Below the pieces are notes generated by a model that was not told the origin of the DNA, did no database searches, and worked only from the letters and a program-made list of their open reading frames with translations. Below, in pieces: positions 25,569-33,930 of a stretch of 38,831 nucleotides of DNA (positions within the stretch are counted from its first letter, which is position 1; each line of letters begins with the position of its first letter). The position numbers were made by a program, and so were the translations under genes. This DNA is from a virus. Where the stretch lies: positions 1 through 38,831 of IMG/VR virus record IMGVR_UViG_3300025853_000245. One strand, 5' to 3'.

Positions 25569-27433
25569 TAATGTGTCTCCGCCCAGTTGTTACCGATCTT
25601 ATACTCACCGTCTAACGGTACATTCAGCTTCAGTTGTTTCCCTGCGTGTTGTATAGATTCAACGGCTAACTTACCGAACGCTTCTGCTTTATCGGGTAGT
25701 ACTTCAGCTTGAAACTCGTCGTGTATGTTAGCAACGAATGCATACTCTCTGCCGTGTTGCCATCTTAATCCGTTCAACAAATGAAACAGTTGGATCAGTG
25801 CTACTTTCATAACGACTGCACCAGCTGATTGTAATAACATGTTGAGGGCTGCGTGACTGCTACGTATCGGTAGGATGCGTCCGTCTAAACCGATCAACTC
25901 TCCACCGTGTTTTACTTTACGTTGTACATCAGCTTGTAAACGAGCGAGTGCTGGTAGACTACTGAAGAACTTACGCTTTAGTTTCTGTCCAAGCTGTGCG
26001 TTACCACCTGCTATGTTACCTATCTTCTCGTCACCTGCTCCGTATAACAAAGCGTAGATAAACGTCTTAGCTTGGTCACGTGTCTCTAGTCCTGCTGCCT
26101 GTTGATTGACTGTGTGTACATCTCCTTCCGTTACGATCTTAGCGTACTCTCCTCTGTCGTAGAACGCCATGTAGTGTGCAAGCATACGAAGCTCAAGTCC
26201 AGATGCGTCACACCCTACTAACTTGTAACCGTTACGTGCTTTGAATAACTCTCGACACTCCGATCCGAACTCTGCTCGTACACTTGGTACTTGTGCTACA
26301 TTGGGATTGCTGTGTGTACATCTACCAGTGACTGCTCCGTTGGTGTTGACGCTACCGTGTATCACTCCGTTCTTCTGTAACTTGAGCCACGCTTGTTGTC
26401 CCTCTGCTAACTGACCAAGTCTTTTCTGTACCAATAGATACATCAATAAATCTCCAGCTATAGGGTGGTCGATACCACGCAATACAGATTCATCTACCTT
26501 ATAAGATACTCCGTCGTTCTCAGTAGGTAGTTCATATCCAAGGGCCATCAATCGTTCAGCGATCTGCTTACGACTACCCGGATTAAACGGTATCTCTTTC
26601 ACTGCGTTGCCAGTCTTCACTGCATTCTTAACGAGTGCTTGTACTTCACCAGCTTCTTTTAGTTGTAGCTTGATGTCGTTCTTTGTCTTACCTTCGTAGG
26701 TTGCTTGGTCTGTTGTCAGTGTCCAACCAGCTGGACTCTTCATCTCTACCTTTGTTGGTTTCCAAGCGTTCTGTAAGTCAGTGGTCAGCTTCGCTCGGAT
26801 ACCCATCAGCTTGGCAGTCAGTACGTCTGCTTTATCCAGATCAAACTTAAACCCGTGTCGCTCTTGCAAGCTGATAACAAACTTGAACCAATGTTCTATA
26901 GCTATCATCTCTTTGCTCGGCTTGTGATTGAATAGGAAGTCGTGCAGTAACTGAGTAACAATAACATCACGCTCACAGTACTTACGCATCTCTTCGTTGT
27001 AGTTGTCGAACGCTCCGTCTTCCTCTCCGTAAGTCAGCTTAGTTGTGCTGCCCATCCGGTGTCCCCAAGCTTTCAACGAGTGACTACCAACGAGTGCTTT
27101 ATCAAACTTGTTCCGGCCGAAGTCATCGTTTCGTAGATCAGGGAACACACATCGACTAACTACTAATGTATCTAATACTTTTACTAGTGGTGGTGAGAAA
27201 CCGTACAGCTTCTTCAGTGCTGGTATATCGAAGTCGATGACGTTGTGTCCGACGATACGATCTGCTTTCTGTAGCTCTAACAATCCACGCTCTATACTTT
27301 CCCCGTGAAACGTCAGCATCTTCGGCATCATAGGATCGTAGATGGATAGACAGTGACAAGTGTGAAGGTCTGAGTAGGTGGACCAATCGTTAATGGCGTT
27401 GGTCTCTATATCAAAGAATAGTGTGCGTGTCAT
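25568..27433 (-). CDS. DNA polymerase, T7 gp5 type (family A)
   Basis: 621 residues, shorter than T7 gp5 (704). The 3'-5' exonuclease domain is intact: FFDIET (D8, E10), VGHNVIDFDI (N64, D67), KYCERDV (D156). Polymerase motifs are A (GCDASGLELR, D409), B (RDQAKTFIYALLYGAGDEKI, with K456 and Tyr460 rather than Phe) and C (IHDE, 571-573). It replicates the phage genome, in T7 with host thioredoxin as clamp. The residues between about 220 and 290 seem reduced, so a thioredoxin-binding loop is doubtful. It overlaps the upstream small gene by 4 nt (ATGA) and the nuclease gene by 1 nt. Confidence 0.96.
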   Translation of the reverse strand: MTRTLFFDIETNAINDWSTYSDLHTCHCLSIYDPMMPKMLTFHGESIERGLLELQKADRIVGHNVIDFDIPALKKLYGFSPPLVKVLDTLVVSRCVFPDLRNDDFGRNKFDKALVGSHSLKAWGHRMGSTTKLTYGEEDGAFDNYNEEMRKYCERDVIVTQLLHDFLFNHKPSKEMIAIEHWFKFVISLQERHGFKFDLDKADVLTAKLMGIRAKLTTDLQNAWKPTKVEMKSPAGWTLTTDQATYEGKTKNDIKLQLKEAGEVQALVKNAVKTGNAVKEIPFNPGSRKQIAERLMALGYELPTENDGVSYKVDESVLRGIDHPIAGDLLMYLLVQKRLGQLAEGQQAWLKLQKNGVIHGSVNTNGAVTGRCTHSNPNVAQVPSVRAEFGSECRELFKARNGYKLVGCDASGLELRMLAHYMAFYDRGEYAKIVTEGDVHTVNQQAAGLETRDQAKTFIYALLYGAGDEKIGNIAGGNAQLGQKLKRKFFSSLPALARLQADVQRKVKHGGELIGLDGRILPIRSSHAALNMLLQSAGAVVMKVALIQLFHLLNGLRWQHGREYAFVANIHDEFQAEVLPDKAEAFGKLAVESIQHAGKQLKLNVPLDGEYKIGNNWAETH

Positions 27434-27678
27434 GATGCTTTAGTTTGAAAACATTCTTCAAGTCTCTCAACTGCTACCTCCCTACCGTCTACTTCTATAA
27501 CATCATAGAAAGTTGTAGATTGATCGAAGGCTAATCCTTTTAATCCTCTTCTCATAGTTGGGGTTGAGTCCGCTATTGCTTCATAAGCTTTCTTTTCAGC
27601 GTCCTTTTCAGATTCAGCTTCAACTAGTATAGAGCCTCTTGAATCTATAGATATATATACTGCGTATTTTCTTTTCAT
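27430..27678 (-). CDS. Hypothetical protein between primase-helicase and polymerase
   Basis: 82 residues. It begins MKRKYAVYISIDSRGSILVE followed by AESEKDAEKKAYEAIA: a beta strand, turn, strand, then helix, as in small proteins with a DUF-type alpha/beta fold that act as replication accessories. It sits 3 nt after the primase-helicase stop, and its own stop overlaps the polymerase ATG (ATGA), so translation is probably coupled to polymerase. No catalytic residues are visible, and I do not recognise a family with certainty. Confidence 0.75.
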   Translation of the reverse strand: MKRKYAVYISIDSRGSILVEAESEKDAEKKAYEAIADSTPTMRRGLKGLAFDQSTTFYDVIEVDGREVAVERLEECFQTKAS

Positions 27679-27681
27679 TAT

Positions 27682-29265
27682 TTAGAATGGGTTATTGGTT
27701 TCATCATTTGTTGGTTTGAACACATCAGGAGTGTACCGTCCAGTGTCTCCACTATAGTAGAGTGTGTCGCAGTGTCCTGTTTGTCCGCTGAATCTATTCT
27801 TCAGTACTCGGACTCGTGTCTCGTTGCTTATTGTTTCTGATTGTTGGTTACGTTCCAAGCCGATCACCATGTCCGACAGCTGTGCGATTGCTTGGCTACC
27901 TCTTAGGTGGTGCAGACTTACTCGTCCTCCTTCTTCGTGTCCACTATCGACACGCTTCAAGTGAGACACAAGTACCATACCACATCCTGTCTCTTCAACA
28001 AGACTCCTAAGTTTAGTCATGGTGTTGTCGATCAAGCGTCGCTCGTCGTCTCCTTGAATACCACTGACGACAATGCTTAGGTGATCCAAGAATATCCACT
28101 TACAATCGTACCCTTTTACCAAGTACTTTATCTTACCTAAGAGGTTGTCGCTATCCATCGAGCCGAAGTGATCGTAGGTGTAGAAGTTTCCATTACCTAC
28201 CGTCTCTTCAAACGCAGGTCTCAGTACCTCCTCACTTGTATCGTCTTCCTCAAGGTGGATAGGTTTGTTGATGTGGATGCCCATGATACCGAGTGCTGTG
28301 CGTCGTACACTTTCTTCAAGAGCGATGTATCCTACCTTCTCGTTAAGTCCGAGGATGTGGTGAGCTATCTCTCTACAGAACAACGACTTACCGATGCCAC
28401 TACCAGCACACACAGTAACAAGTTCTCCTTGTCTCAGTCCTAGTGTCAGCTCGTTCAACCCGGCATACGGATACGGTATAGACTTACTGTTTTCTCTGTC
28501 AGCTATGACATCCCACAGTTCTTTACCGTTTACGATACCGTCTGGTCTGTACTCTCTCGCATCGAACAAGCAACTGACTAACTCCTTCGCTCGTCCAGCT
28601 ACTAGCATATCAGATGGGTCATTCAGTGGTATCTCTGCGATGTACGCTTTGCCGGGTGTTAGGAGGGCTGCGCATTCTGCTGCTCCCTTTCGTCCGACAT
28701 CGTCCATATCAAAACAGAAGACGACTTGTTCGTACCTGTCTAACCAATCGATTGCTTGAGCTACGTATTTCTTAGCTGCTCCTGCTCCGTTCGGTACAGA
28801 CACGACGGGCCACTTGTTATCCATTGCTTGGCTAGTAGATAACGCATCGATCTCTCCTTCCACTACGATGACACGACGACCGCCGTCACGCCACAGGTGT
28901 TGACCGTACAGTCCTAGTAGCTCACCTTTTATGTGGAACTTCTTGTTAGGTGTACGAATCTTTTGTCCGCACGTCTTGCCGTCTCGTGTTTTATAGTTAG
29001 CTATCTGTACAGGCTCACCGTTATACACACCACACCAGTACCCCCACTTCCGACAAGTGTCTTCCGTTAGGTTGCGTCGTGCTATTGCTTCTGGTTCTCC
29101 TCGTACATAATCTCTGGGTGTTGGGGAGGTTGATTCGTTCTTCATTCGTCCGGCTCCACGGTGATCGTCGCAACTGAAACAATGGGTGCTACCGTCGTCG
29201 TTAGTGGAGAGAGCGTCTGAACTTCCGCACTTATTGCATGGTTGATGGGTGGTTGTGAAAGCCAT
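27682..29265 (-). CDS. DNA primase-helicase, T7 gp4 type
   Basis: 527 residues (T7 gp4A has 566). Domains in order: an N-terminal zinc ribbon (C10, C13, C29, C32); a TOPRIM primase domain with VVEGEID (E136) and FDMDD (D186, D188); and a RecA/DnaB-type helicase with Walker A AGSGIGKS (287-294), Walker B IFLDH (D394), SHLKR and the LRGSQAIAQLSDMVIGLERN arginine-finger region. It unwinds DNA as a hexamer and primes the lagging strand. The acidic C-terminus ending in Phe (NDETNNPF) matches the polymerase-contacting tail in T7. The zinc-ribbon codons overlap endonuclease I by 124 nt. Confidence 0.96.
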   Translation of the reverse strand: MAFTTTHQPCNKCGSSDALSTNDDGSTHCFSCDDHRGAGRMKNESTSPTPRDYVRGEPEAIARRNLTEDTCRKWGYWCGVYNGEPVQIANYKTRDGKTCGQKIRTPNKKFHIKGELLGLYGQHLWRDGGRRVIVVEGEIDALSTSQAMDNKWPVVSVPNGAGAAKKYVAQAIDWLDRYEQVVFCFDMDDVGRKGAAECAALLTPGKAYIAEIPLNDPSDMLVAGRAKELVSCLFDAREYRPDGIVNGKELWDVIADRENSKSIPYPYAGLNELTLGLRQGELVTVCAGSGIGKSLFCREIAHHILGLNEKVGYIALEESVRRTALGIMGIHINKPIHLEEDDTSEEVLRPAFEETVGNGNFYTYDHFGSMDSDNLLGKIKYLVKGYDCKWIFLDHLSIVVSGIQGDDERRLIDNTMTKLRSLVEETGCGMVLVSHLKRVDSGHEEGGRVSLHHLRGSQAIAQLSDMVIGLERNQQSETISNETRVRVLKNRFSGQTGHCDTLYYSGDTGRYTPDVFKPTNDETNNPF

Positions 29266-29654
29266 GATTTTGGTATAGTTTTATTTGCATATTGTATGTT
29301 TTTCTTTTCGCACCAAGCAGCGTAGGTGGTGTTGCTTCCTTTACGAATCTTATTAAAAGCATTCATAAATACTAGTCGTATGTCTAGATGTGGATGTTGG
29401 GTTTTGACTAGTAAATGCTTTGTTCTATCCTCGACTGTCCACAATCCTTTAGCTTCTATGATGATGCCGTTGGGTAGTATGAAGTCGGGAGTATAAGTTG
29501 CCGTCTTAGTGTACTCTAACTGTAACGTTTCGTATTGGAAACTAACACCACCACGCTTTAATTGGTTGGCTAGTGTAGCTTCAAATCCGGATCGATAATT
29601 AGAAGTTCGCTGTGAGCGTTTCCGTTGTTTCTTCTTCCGCATCGAACCCGCCAC
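29142..29654 (-). CDS. Endonuclease I (Holliday junction resolvase), T7 gp3 type
   Basis: 170 residues (T7 gp3 has 149). The PD-(D/E)XK active site of T7 endonuclease I is preserved: FEATLANQL (E25), YTPDFILPNGIIIEAKG (D57, E67, K69), followed by RTKHLLVKTQHPHLDIRLVF. The enzyme cuts branched DNA and helps break down host DNA. The frame starts at GTG 29654 (MAGS, like MAG in T7) inside the SSB gene; ATG 29642 is the alternative. Compared with T7 there is a C-terminal extension of about 25 residues, rich in Thr/Val (LSPLTTTVAPIVSVATITVE). It is read from the same DNA as the primase zinc ribbon. Confidence 0.94.
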   Translation of the reverse strand: MAGSMRKKKQRKRSQRTSNYRSGFEATLANQLKRGGVSFQYETLQLEYTKTATYTPDFILPNGIIIEAKGLWTVEDRTKHLLVKTQHPHLDIRLVFMNAFNKIRKGSNTTYAAWCEKKNIQYANKTIPKSWLSQPPINHAISAEVQTLSPLTTTVAPIVSVATITVEPDE

Positions 29655-30228
29655 TTAAATCTTCACCACCGTTAGCTACATATCCTTCTTCCGCAGTAAA
29701 TCCAAAAGCATCTGCTCCGATACTGGATACACCACCGTTGTTTAACTCGATGACTTGGACAGCAGACAATTCAAAGGTCACCCCAAACCCCTGACTTGGT
29801 ACATACCAGAACTTCGGACGGAATGCTACGTTCACTTTGGAACCACCCCATACTTGTACGTCTTCAGGTAAGCGATTACCAGCGGCATCGAACAAAGCAA
29901 TAGATAACTCATACTCTGTACCATCCCGTCTTCTACCTCCAGCTTTCAACTTGGCTTTCAACATGTGTCCGCCATCTACTTCGGTAAAAGGTAATCCCTT
30001 CTGCTCGATCTTCTTACCGGGATTAGCTTCCATGATGTCTCGTAACTCAGCCTCGTAGATCGGTTTTAATTTATCTACGATTCCTTGTTTTGTTTCTTCG
30101 TCGATAACAAGATCACAACTCCATACTCCGTACTCATCAAACCGTTTGTTAGGTTCATTCAAGTGGGCATATCTAGCTGTGCCTTGTGCTTTTATTATGT
30201 CGTGTTTCTTACGTGCTTTTACTGTCAT
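29599..30228 (-). CDS. Single-stranded DNA-binding protein, T7 gp2.5 type
   Basis: 209 residues (T7 gp2.5 has 232). An OB-fold region (GTARYAHLNEPNKRFDEYGV ... GSKVNVAFRPKFWYV ... GFGVTFELSAVQVIEL) is followed by an acidic C-terminal tail ending in Phe (FDAEEETTETLTANF). This is the hallmark of gp2.5-type SSBs, which use the tail to contact polymerase and helicase. The gene directly follows RNA polymerase (25-bp gap). It overlaps endonuclease I by 56 nt, which includes the acidic tail codons. Confidence 0.9.
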   Translation of the reverse strand: MTVKARKKHDIIKAQGTARYAHLNEPNKRFDEYGVWSCDLVIDEETKQGIVDKLKPIYEAELRDIMEANPGKKIEQKGLPFTEVDGGHMLKAKLKAGGRRRDGTEYELSIALFDAAGNRLPEDVQVWGGSKVNVAFRPKFWYVPSQGFGVTFELSAVQVIELNNGGVSSIGADAFGFTAEEGYVANGGEDLSGGFDAEEETTETLTANF

Positions 30229-30253
30229 ATTTCTCAGTGTTTATTATTGGTTA

Positions 30254-32599
30254 TTAAGATAACAGATACTGCTGGCGTTTTACTGCGGACACATCTAAGT
30301 CTCCAAGTTCCGGCACATCAGGTAGTTCTGCATCTGGGTTGTTGTTGATTTGCTCCGCACGGAACTCGCTTAGGAGATCAACAGTGAAAGTGTTTGTATA
30401 TGTTTCTCGTACTATCGTATTCATTCTTCGTACATTACAAGCGTGGGTCACGAAACAGTCATGTATAGTAGCGAGGTCAAAGTCAACCTCATTAGCAACT
30501 TGATGTACGATACAAGCGTCTAAGCTGTGTATAAAGTTAGCAGTGACTGCGTTGGCTTGTCCCTTTTCATCTATGTTATCTGCCAGTTGTTCTGCTTGTA
30601 TCGCTATACTCAGGTTCTGAAAGACAGATTGTACTTCTACTTTCTTATACTTACGGTAGCTCTGTACTACTTTAAATCCTGTGGGTGTAGTCCAAGTGAT
30701 CGCTTTGTCGTACCCCAGTGCTCGTACACTTTCACGTAAGAACTTCATCACTCTGTTAACTGGACGACACGCTTCATTAGCTAGTCGGTTGACGATCTTA
30801 CACAGGTAGATAACAGCAGTGAGCATCTCACCTGTACTTGACCAGTTGTGATTCACTCCGATACTTTTAAATACATCTTGTACCAAGTTATAGTGGGTCG
30901 CTCCGTATGGTCGGTTCATAACTGCAAGCTTCGCTAACTTCCGGCTGATACCAAACCTTAACCACTCCTGTGCAAGCACACCTCCGTCTGCCTGTAACTC
31001 ATCGTACACACGGTCAGCAAACTCTTGGTACATATCATTAGCTCGGTCCTCCTCCACTAAATTACACATCCTTCCGATCTCTTTGTCCCGTAATAATAAC
31101 GAAAGGATCTGCATACCGTTGTTACTACAATCCTGACGAACAGGTAAGTACGATACATATCCGTACCCCTCTTCTGTGAATTGCTTAAACTCTAAACAAA
31201 AGCGAAGGAAACAAAACGGATCACTTGCTTCTGTCCACCAATCGGTTCCATGTGGGTCATTCGCTGCTTCAAGTATAAACTTCTGTCGCTTACCTACCCA
31301 CTCCAGTCGCTCCGCTCGTGTACCTTTTACTCCCCACATGTTGGCTCCGTGTACAAGCACAGCTTCCAAGTCCTCTTCATCCACCACTTGCTGTCCGTTA
31401 CTGAAGTCCAACAAACTTTTAGCTAAGTCAGACCCTTGTGGATGTAAGTAGTACGGTAAAGCGTACACTCTACCCCTGTAATCACAACGATACGGAAAGT
31501 AAAACTTATCCCACTCACTGTATATCTTGGCGAGGTGTAGTACACGTACGGTCAGGTAACGTTTACTGGCGTTCGCTTCGTTAGATCCTTTGATGTCCTT
31601 TTGCTTCAGCTTCCACGCACGTAACTCATGCTCGTCATCTCCATTGTACCTCGGTTGCTCTGGTATCTCACTAAAGTTAGGTATGTTTCCTACTACTCTT
31701 TTATTGTCGTAACATTTTCGAGTAATTTCTAAAATCTCTTTGTTAATTTTCCAACTTACCTTCTGTAATTTATTAACAGCACTGAATGCATGTTGGTAAC
31801 TACTCTCGTAATCTTTAAACCAAGACATCGGTTTCCCCGTGAAGAACTCCTGTGGTGGCATGTGCTTTAAGCTGTACCCTCCACCCACTAATGTGTACCA
31901 ATCAATCGGTTCATCCGGGATCGCCATCTTAAATACTCGTGTCGTTTCTTTCCACGCATCAAACCGTTTGACCCAGTCCGTATATCCACCACTCGCTTTG
32001 ACGATACGCTCCGGCTTGTGTCCCTTCTGTCTGCCAAGTGCAAAGTCTAACTCCCATATCCCTGTCTCTTCACGGATCGTTTCCAATAACCAAGCACCCA
32101 GCCCAGCCTTACACCTACTGTCCCACAGTGTGAACCGTTCCTCTTCGTAGTCGTAAAACTGCTTCAACTTCATCGCTTTCGAACGATCGTCAAAGGCAAG
32201 TAAGTCTTTCTTGTGTGGATGCATCTCTTCCATCGCTTTGTCCCACCTCGCTTGGTTCTCAAATGCTTTTCCTATCTTGTAAGCCATCCGTCCAACAGGT
32301 AAGTTAAAGTGAAGGTGATCAAGTAAAGTTTGTAAAGCGATACTAGCTATCTGATACGGACACATATCAAGTACAAAAGTAAGGAACAACGGTGTAGTGT
32401 GCTGTGTGTTGCCTCCAAAAGTGTACATAAACTCATCCACTCGCTTGCCTAACCTAGGAGCCATGACTTTTAACATACGCTTAGATGCTTCCGTCTTAGA
32501 CGACTCCCCTTCCATTCGTAACTTTGCTTGTCGGTTACGGTACGCTGTGCGTCCCCACTCCCTCATCCGCCAAGCGTGTCCTCTTGTTTGCTTTGTCAT
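30254..32599 (-). CDS. Single-subunit DNA-dependent RNA polymerase, T7 gp1 type
   Basis: 781 residues against 883 in T7. Catalytic residues are present: D490 in LPVRQDCSNNGMQ (T7 D537), R553/K557 and Y565 in SRKLAKLAVMNRPYG (T7 R627, K631, Y639), and D714 in TIHDCF (T7 D812). YRCDYRGRVYALPYYLHPQG and NFIHSLDACIV also match. It takes over transcription of middle and late genes from phage promoters. The missing 100 residues are mostly in the N-terminal domain, which in T7 contacts the promoter and binds T7 lysozyme. The specificity loop lies at about 630-665 and differs from T7. It starts 3 nt after the preceding gene, with no Shine-Dalgarno visible, so translation may be coupled. Confidence 0.97.
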   Translation of the reverse strand: MTKQTRGHAWRMREWGRTAYRNRQAKLRMEGESSKTEASKRMLKVMAPRLGKRVDEFMYTFGGNTQHTTPLFLTFVLDMCPYQIASIALQTLLDHLHFNLPVGRMAYKIGKAFENQARWDKAMEEMHPHKKDLLAFDDRSKAMKLKQFYDYEEERFTLWDSRCKAGLGAWLLETIREETGIWELDFALGRQKGHKPERIVKASGGYTDWVKRFDAWKETTRVFKMAIPDEPIDWYTLVGGGYSLKHMPPQEFFTGKPMSWFKDYESSYQHAFSAVNKLQKVSWKINKEILEITRKCYDNKRVVGNIPNFSEIPEQPRYNGDDEHELRAWKLKQKDIKGSNEANASKRYLTVRVLHLAKIYSEWDKFYFPYRCDYRGRVYALPYYLHPQGSDLAKSLLDFSNGQQVVDEEDLEAVLVHGANMWGVKGTRAERLEWVGKRQKFILEAANDPHGTDWWTEASDPFCFLRFCLEFKQFTEEGYGYVSYLPVRQDCSNNGMQILSLLLRDKEIGRMCNLVEEDRANDMYQEFADRVYDELQADGGVLAQEWLRFGISRKLAKLAVMNRPYGATHYNLVQDVFKSIGVNHNWSSTGEMLTAVIYLCKIVNRLANEACRPVNRVMKFLRESVRALGYDKAITWTTPTGFKVVQSYRKYKKVEVQSVFQNLSIAIQAEQLADNIDEKGQANAVTANFIHSLDACIVHQVANEVDFDLATIHDCFVTHACNVRRMNTIVRETYTNTFTVDLLSEFRAEQINNNPDAELPDVPELGDLDVSAVKRQQYLLS

Positions 32600-32602
32600 A
32601 TG

Positions 32603-32842
32603 TTACTGTGAATAGTTATTGAACCAACAGCTTGGTAGTGTACGAGCAGTAGATGTACGATAAGCGACCAATCTGCCGTCCTCCGTGCGTTCGTACTCTC
32701 CGTTCTTGTCCATCTTAAACCCTGTCACTTGGTTCTGTGAGAAGAAATAATCGAAACCTTGACGGATAGCTTCGTGATCCACCCCACCCCAATTAAACAG
32801 CGGGACATCAGTCGGTTCGAAGTCTAAGTAGTTCTCGTTCAC
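32603..32842 (-). CDS. Hypothetical protein just upstream of RNA polymerase
   Basis: 79 residues starting at GTG 32842, with AGGA 8 nt upstream. It begins MNENYLDFEPTDVPLFNWGG. The centre VDHEAIRQGFDYFFSQNQVT is helical, followed by a beta hairpin (GEYERTEDGRLVAYRTSTAR). It ends 3 nt before the RNA polymerase ATG. It is an early gene by position, with a family unknown to me. A 16-codon frame (ATG 32893, stop at 32843) fills the gap to the preceding gene but is too short to call. Confidence 0.7.
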   Translation of the reverse strand: MNENYLDFEPTDVPLFNWGGVDHEAIRQGFDYFFSQNQVTGFKMDKNGEYERTEDGRLVAYRTSTARTLPSCWFNNYSQ

Positions 32843-32892
32843 TTAATAAATCCTGTCGTATGATGTCAGCTTCAGCTTCCCAAAAGATACCA

Positions 32893-33105
32893 TCACAAGT
32901 ACGCTTGGATGTCTCCGAAGTTGAGGTTGTGGATTTGGCAGTAGGTCTGCTGATCTTCTTCTTCCATTTCAGATAGTTCTTCCAAGTGTGCTTCCAGTTT
33001 TTCCATTTCATTGTAATGCTTTTCATAAGGTTCAAATAACCAAGTGTCGTAGTTGTTCATGTTGTTGTATTTCGTTCGGGTAAATAAGCCTGTTGCAAAG
33101 TTCAT
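32893..33105 (-). CDS. Small acidic early protein
   Basis: 70 residues from ATG 33105, whose ATGA overlaps the stop of the 24-residue peptide upstream; the next internal Met is 16 codons later (MNNYDTW). The open frame extends further upstream, to 33258, but that part lies over the end of another gene, so I use the coupled start. The C-terminal 45 residues are a strongly acidic helix (EKHYNEMEKLEAHLEELSEM), then a short end with Cys (QQTYCQIHNLNFGDIQAYL). Function unknown; small acidic early proteins in T7-like phages often target host enzymes. Confidence 0.6.
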   Translation of the reverse strand: MNFATGLFTRTKYNNMNNYDTWLFEPYEKHYNEMEKLEAHLEELSEMEEEDQQTYCQIHNLNFGDIQAYL

Positions 33106-33176
33106 AACATATCGTATGCCCACGCAAAGATCAGTAAGCCAGCTAAGACAAACATTCCAAGGGTAAGTACGCTCAT
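33102..33176 (-). CDS. 24-residue hydrophobic peptide, translationally coupled
   Basis: This short frame reads MSVLTLGMFVLAGLLIFAWA then YDML, which is nearly one complete membrane helix. Its ATG overlaps the stop of the gene before it (ATGA at 33176-33173) and its stop overlaps the start of the gene after it (ATGA at 33105-33102). It therefore fills the space exactly, with 4-nt overlaps on both sides. This geometry and the uninterrupted hydrophobic content argue for a real membrane micropeptide. Function unknown. Confidence 0.5.
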   Translation of the reverse strand: MSVLTLGMFVLAGLLIFAWAYDML

Positions 33177-33430
33177 AGTGGTTGTGGTTCTTTAAAAGTA
33201 AAGGTAAGTCCATCAAAGCCGAAGACGACTGGTACTTTGTGGTTACATAGATGGACAACTTGTGAGGTGTATTCAGCTAAAGCTTTATCGTAGTTTTCAA
33301 ACTCGTAGCCATCTACATACTCATCAGTTTCATTATCACGGACATCTACGATCCAAGTCTCTTCATCAAGGACTCGTAACATTACTTCATAGTCGTATGC
33401 ATAATAGTATAATTCTTTGTCTTCACTCAT
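33173..33430 (-). CDS. Hypothetical early protein
   Basis: 85 residues, acidic and Tyr/Glu/Asp-rich (MSEDKELYYYAYDYEVMLRV ... ETDEYVDGYEFENYDKALAE), with a hydrophobic C-terminal hairpin (PVVFGFDGLTFTFKEPQPL). The central pattern of strand-turn-strand and helix DKALAEYTSQVVHLCNH looks like a small globular domain. It overlaps the preceding gene by 4 nt (ATGA at 33430) and the following micropeptide by 4 nt. No family recognised. The high negative charge is common among DNA-mimic or host-inhibitor early proteins, but that is speculation. Confidence 0.7.
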   Translation of the reverse strand: MSEDKELYYYAYDYEVMLRVLDEETWIVDVRDNETDEYVDGYEFENYDKALAEYTSQVVHLCNHKVPVVFGFDGLTFTFKEPQPL

Positions 33431-33651
33431 TGGTTTTGTATTGGGTTGCCGGTTGTTTGTCGGATCATTCCTTCAATCGTACTCGTCCTGTTAATCAGTT
33501 CCGCTTGTAGCTCCTCCAGTCTGTCACGGACAGTTAAATTATCCGGAAGCTTTTCACGGACGGACAGGTAATGATGGATCAAAGCTTTAATGTGATCCGT
33601 ATCTAAATCTTGCATTGGTAAAAAGTCGGTTAATTGGTTATCGGATTGCAT
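33427..33651 (-). CDS. Hypothetical early helical protein
   Basis: 74 residues, mostly helix (MQDLDTDHIKALIHHYLSVR, then REKLPDNLTVRDRLEELQAE). It overlaps the zinc-ribbon gene by 22 nt and the next gene by 4 nt. Its codons for YLSVR contain a 12-bp exact match (33560-33571) to the repeat found twice in the leader at 34381-34440. Function unknown. Confidence 0.68.
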   Translation of the reverse strand: MQSDNQLTDFLPMQDLDTDHIKALIHHYLSVREKLPDNLTVRDRLEELQAELINRTSTIEGMIRQTTGNPIQNQ

Positions 33652-33917
33652 GTATCGCAGAGATTGGATTCGTTTTCACGCAAGTGCAAGTCATTATCGC
33701 ACTCTTTGCATTTTTTACGGGATCGGTTAAGCTGTTTGATAACGCCCTTTGCTTGCTCGATGAAGTCCTCTTTGCTTTCTGCACGCCCTTGGTACTCAGG
33801 ATGCTGACGACATGCCCATATAAGCTGTGGTGCTGTTAAATATCTCTCTGAGTCTATTCTATAGAAGAAAGCAACCTTGCGTCCGTTGTGATCGGTTAGG
33901 TAGATTGTTACGCTCAT
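33630..33917 (-). CDS. Small zinc-ribbon early protein
   Basis: 95 residues. The N-terminal half is beta-rich (MSVTIYLTDHNGRKVAFFYR), followed by a helix (KEDFIEQAKGVIKQLNRSRK) and a C-terminal CxxC-x13-CxxC zinc ribbon (C70, C73, C87, C90). Zinc ribbons of this size in phage early genes usually bind nucleic acid or a host polymerase; the partner cannot be told. The gene overlaps the next by 22 nt and starts 13 nt after the 55-residue membrane protein. Confidence 0.72.
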   Translation of the reverse strand: MSVTIYLTDHNGRKVAFFYRIDSERYLTAPQLIWACRQHPEYQGRAESKEDFIEQAKGVIKQLNRSRKKCKECDNDLHLRENESNLCDTCNPITN

Positions 33918-33930
33918 GGTCAGGTAAGGA

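Noticed and set aside
32843-32893. 16-codon frame with a TGATG overlap between two early genes
   Set aside because: Too short and compositionally ordinary; the geometry is suggestive but does not support a gene call by itself.
32808-33035. 75-codon frame MNLMKSITMKWKNWKHTWKN...
   Set aside because: A Lys/Trp/Thr-rich shadow that overlaps the 70-residue acidic gene almost entirely and runs into the GTG-started gene.
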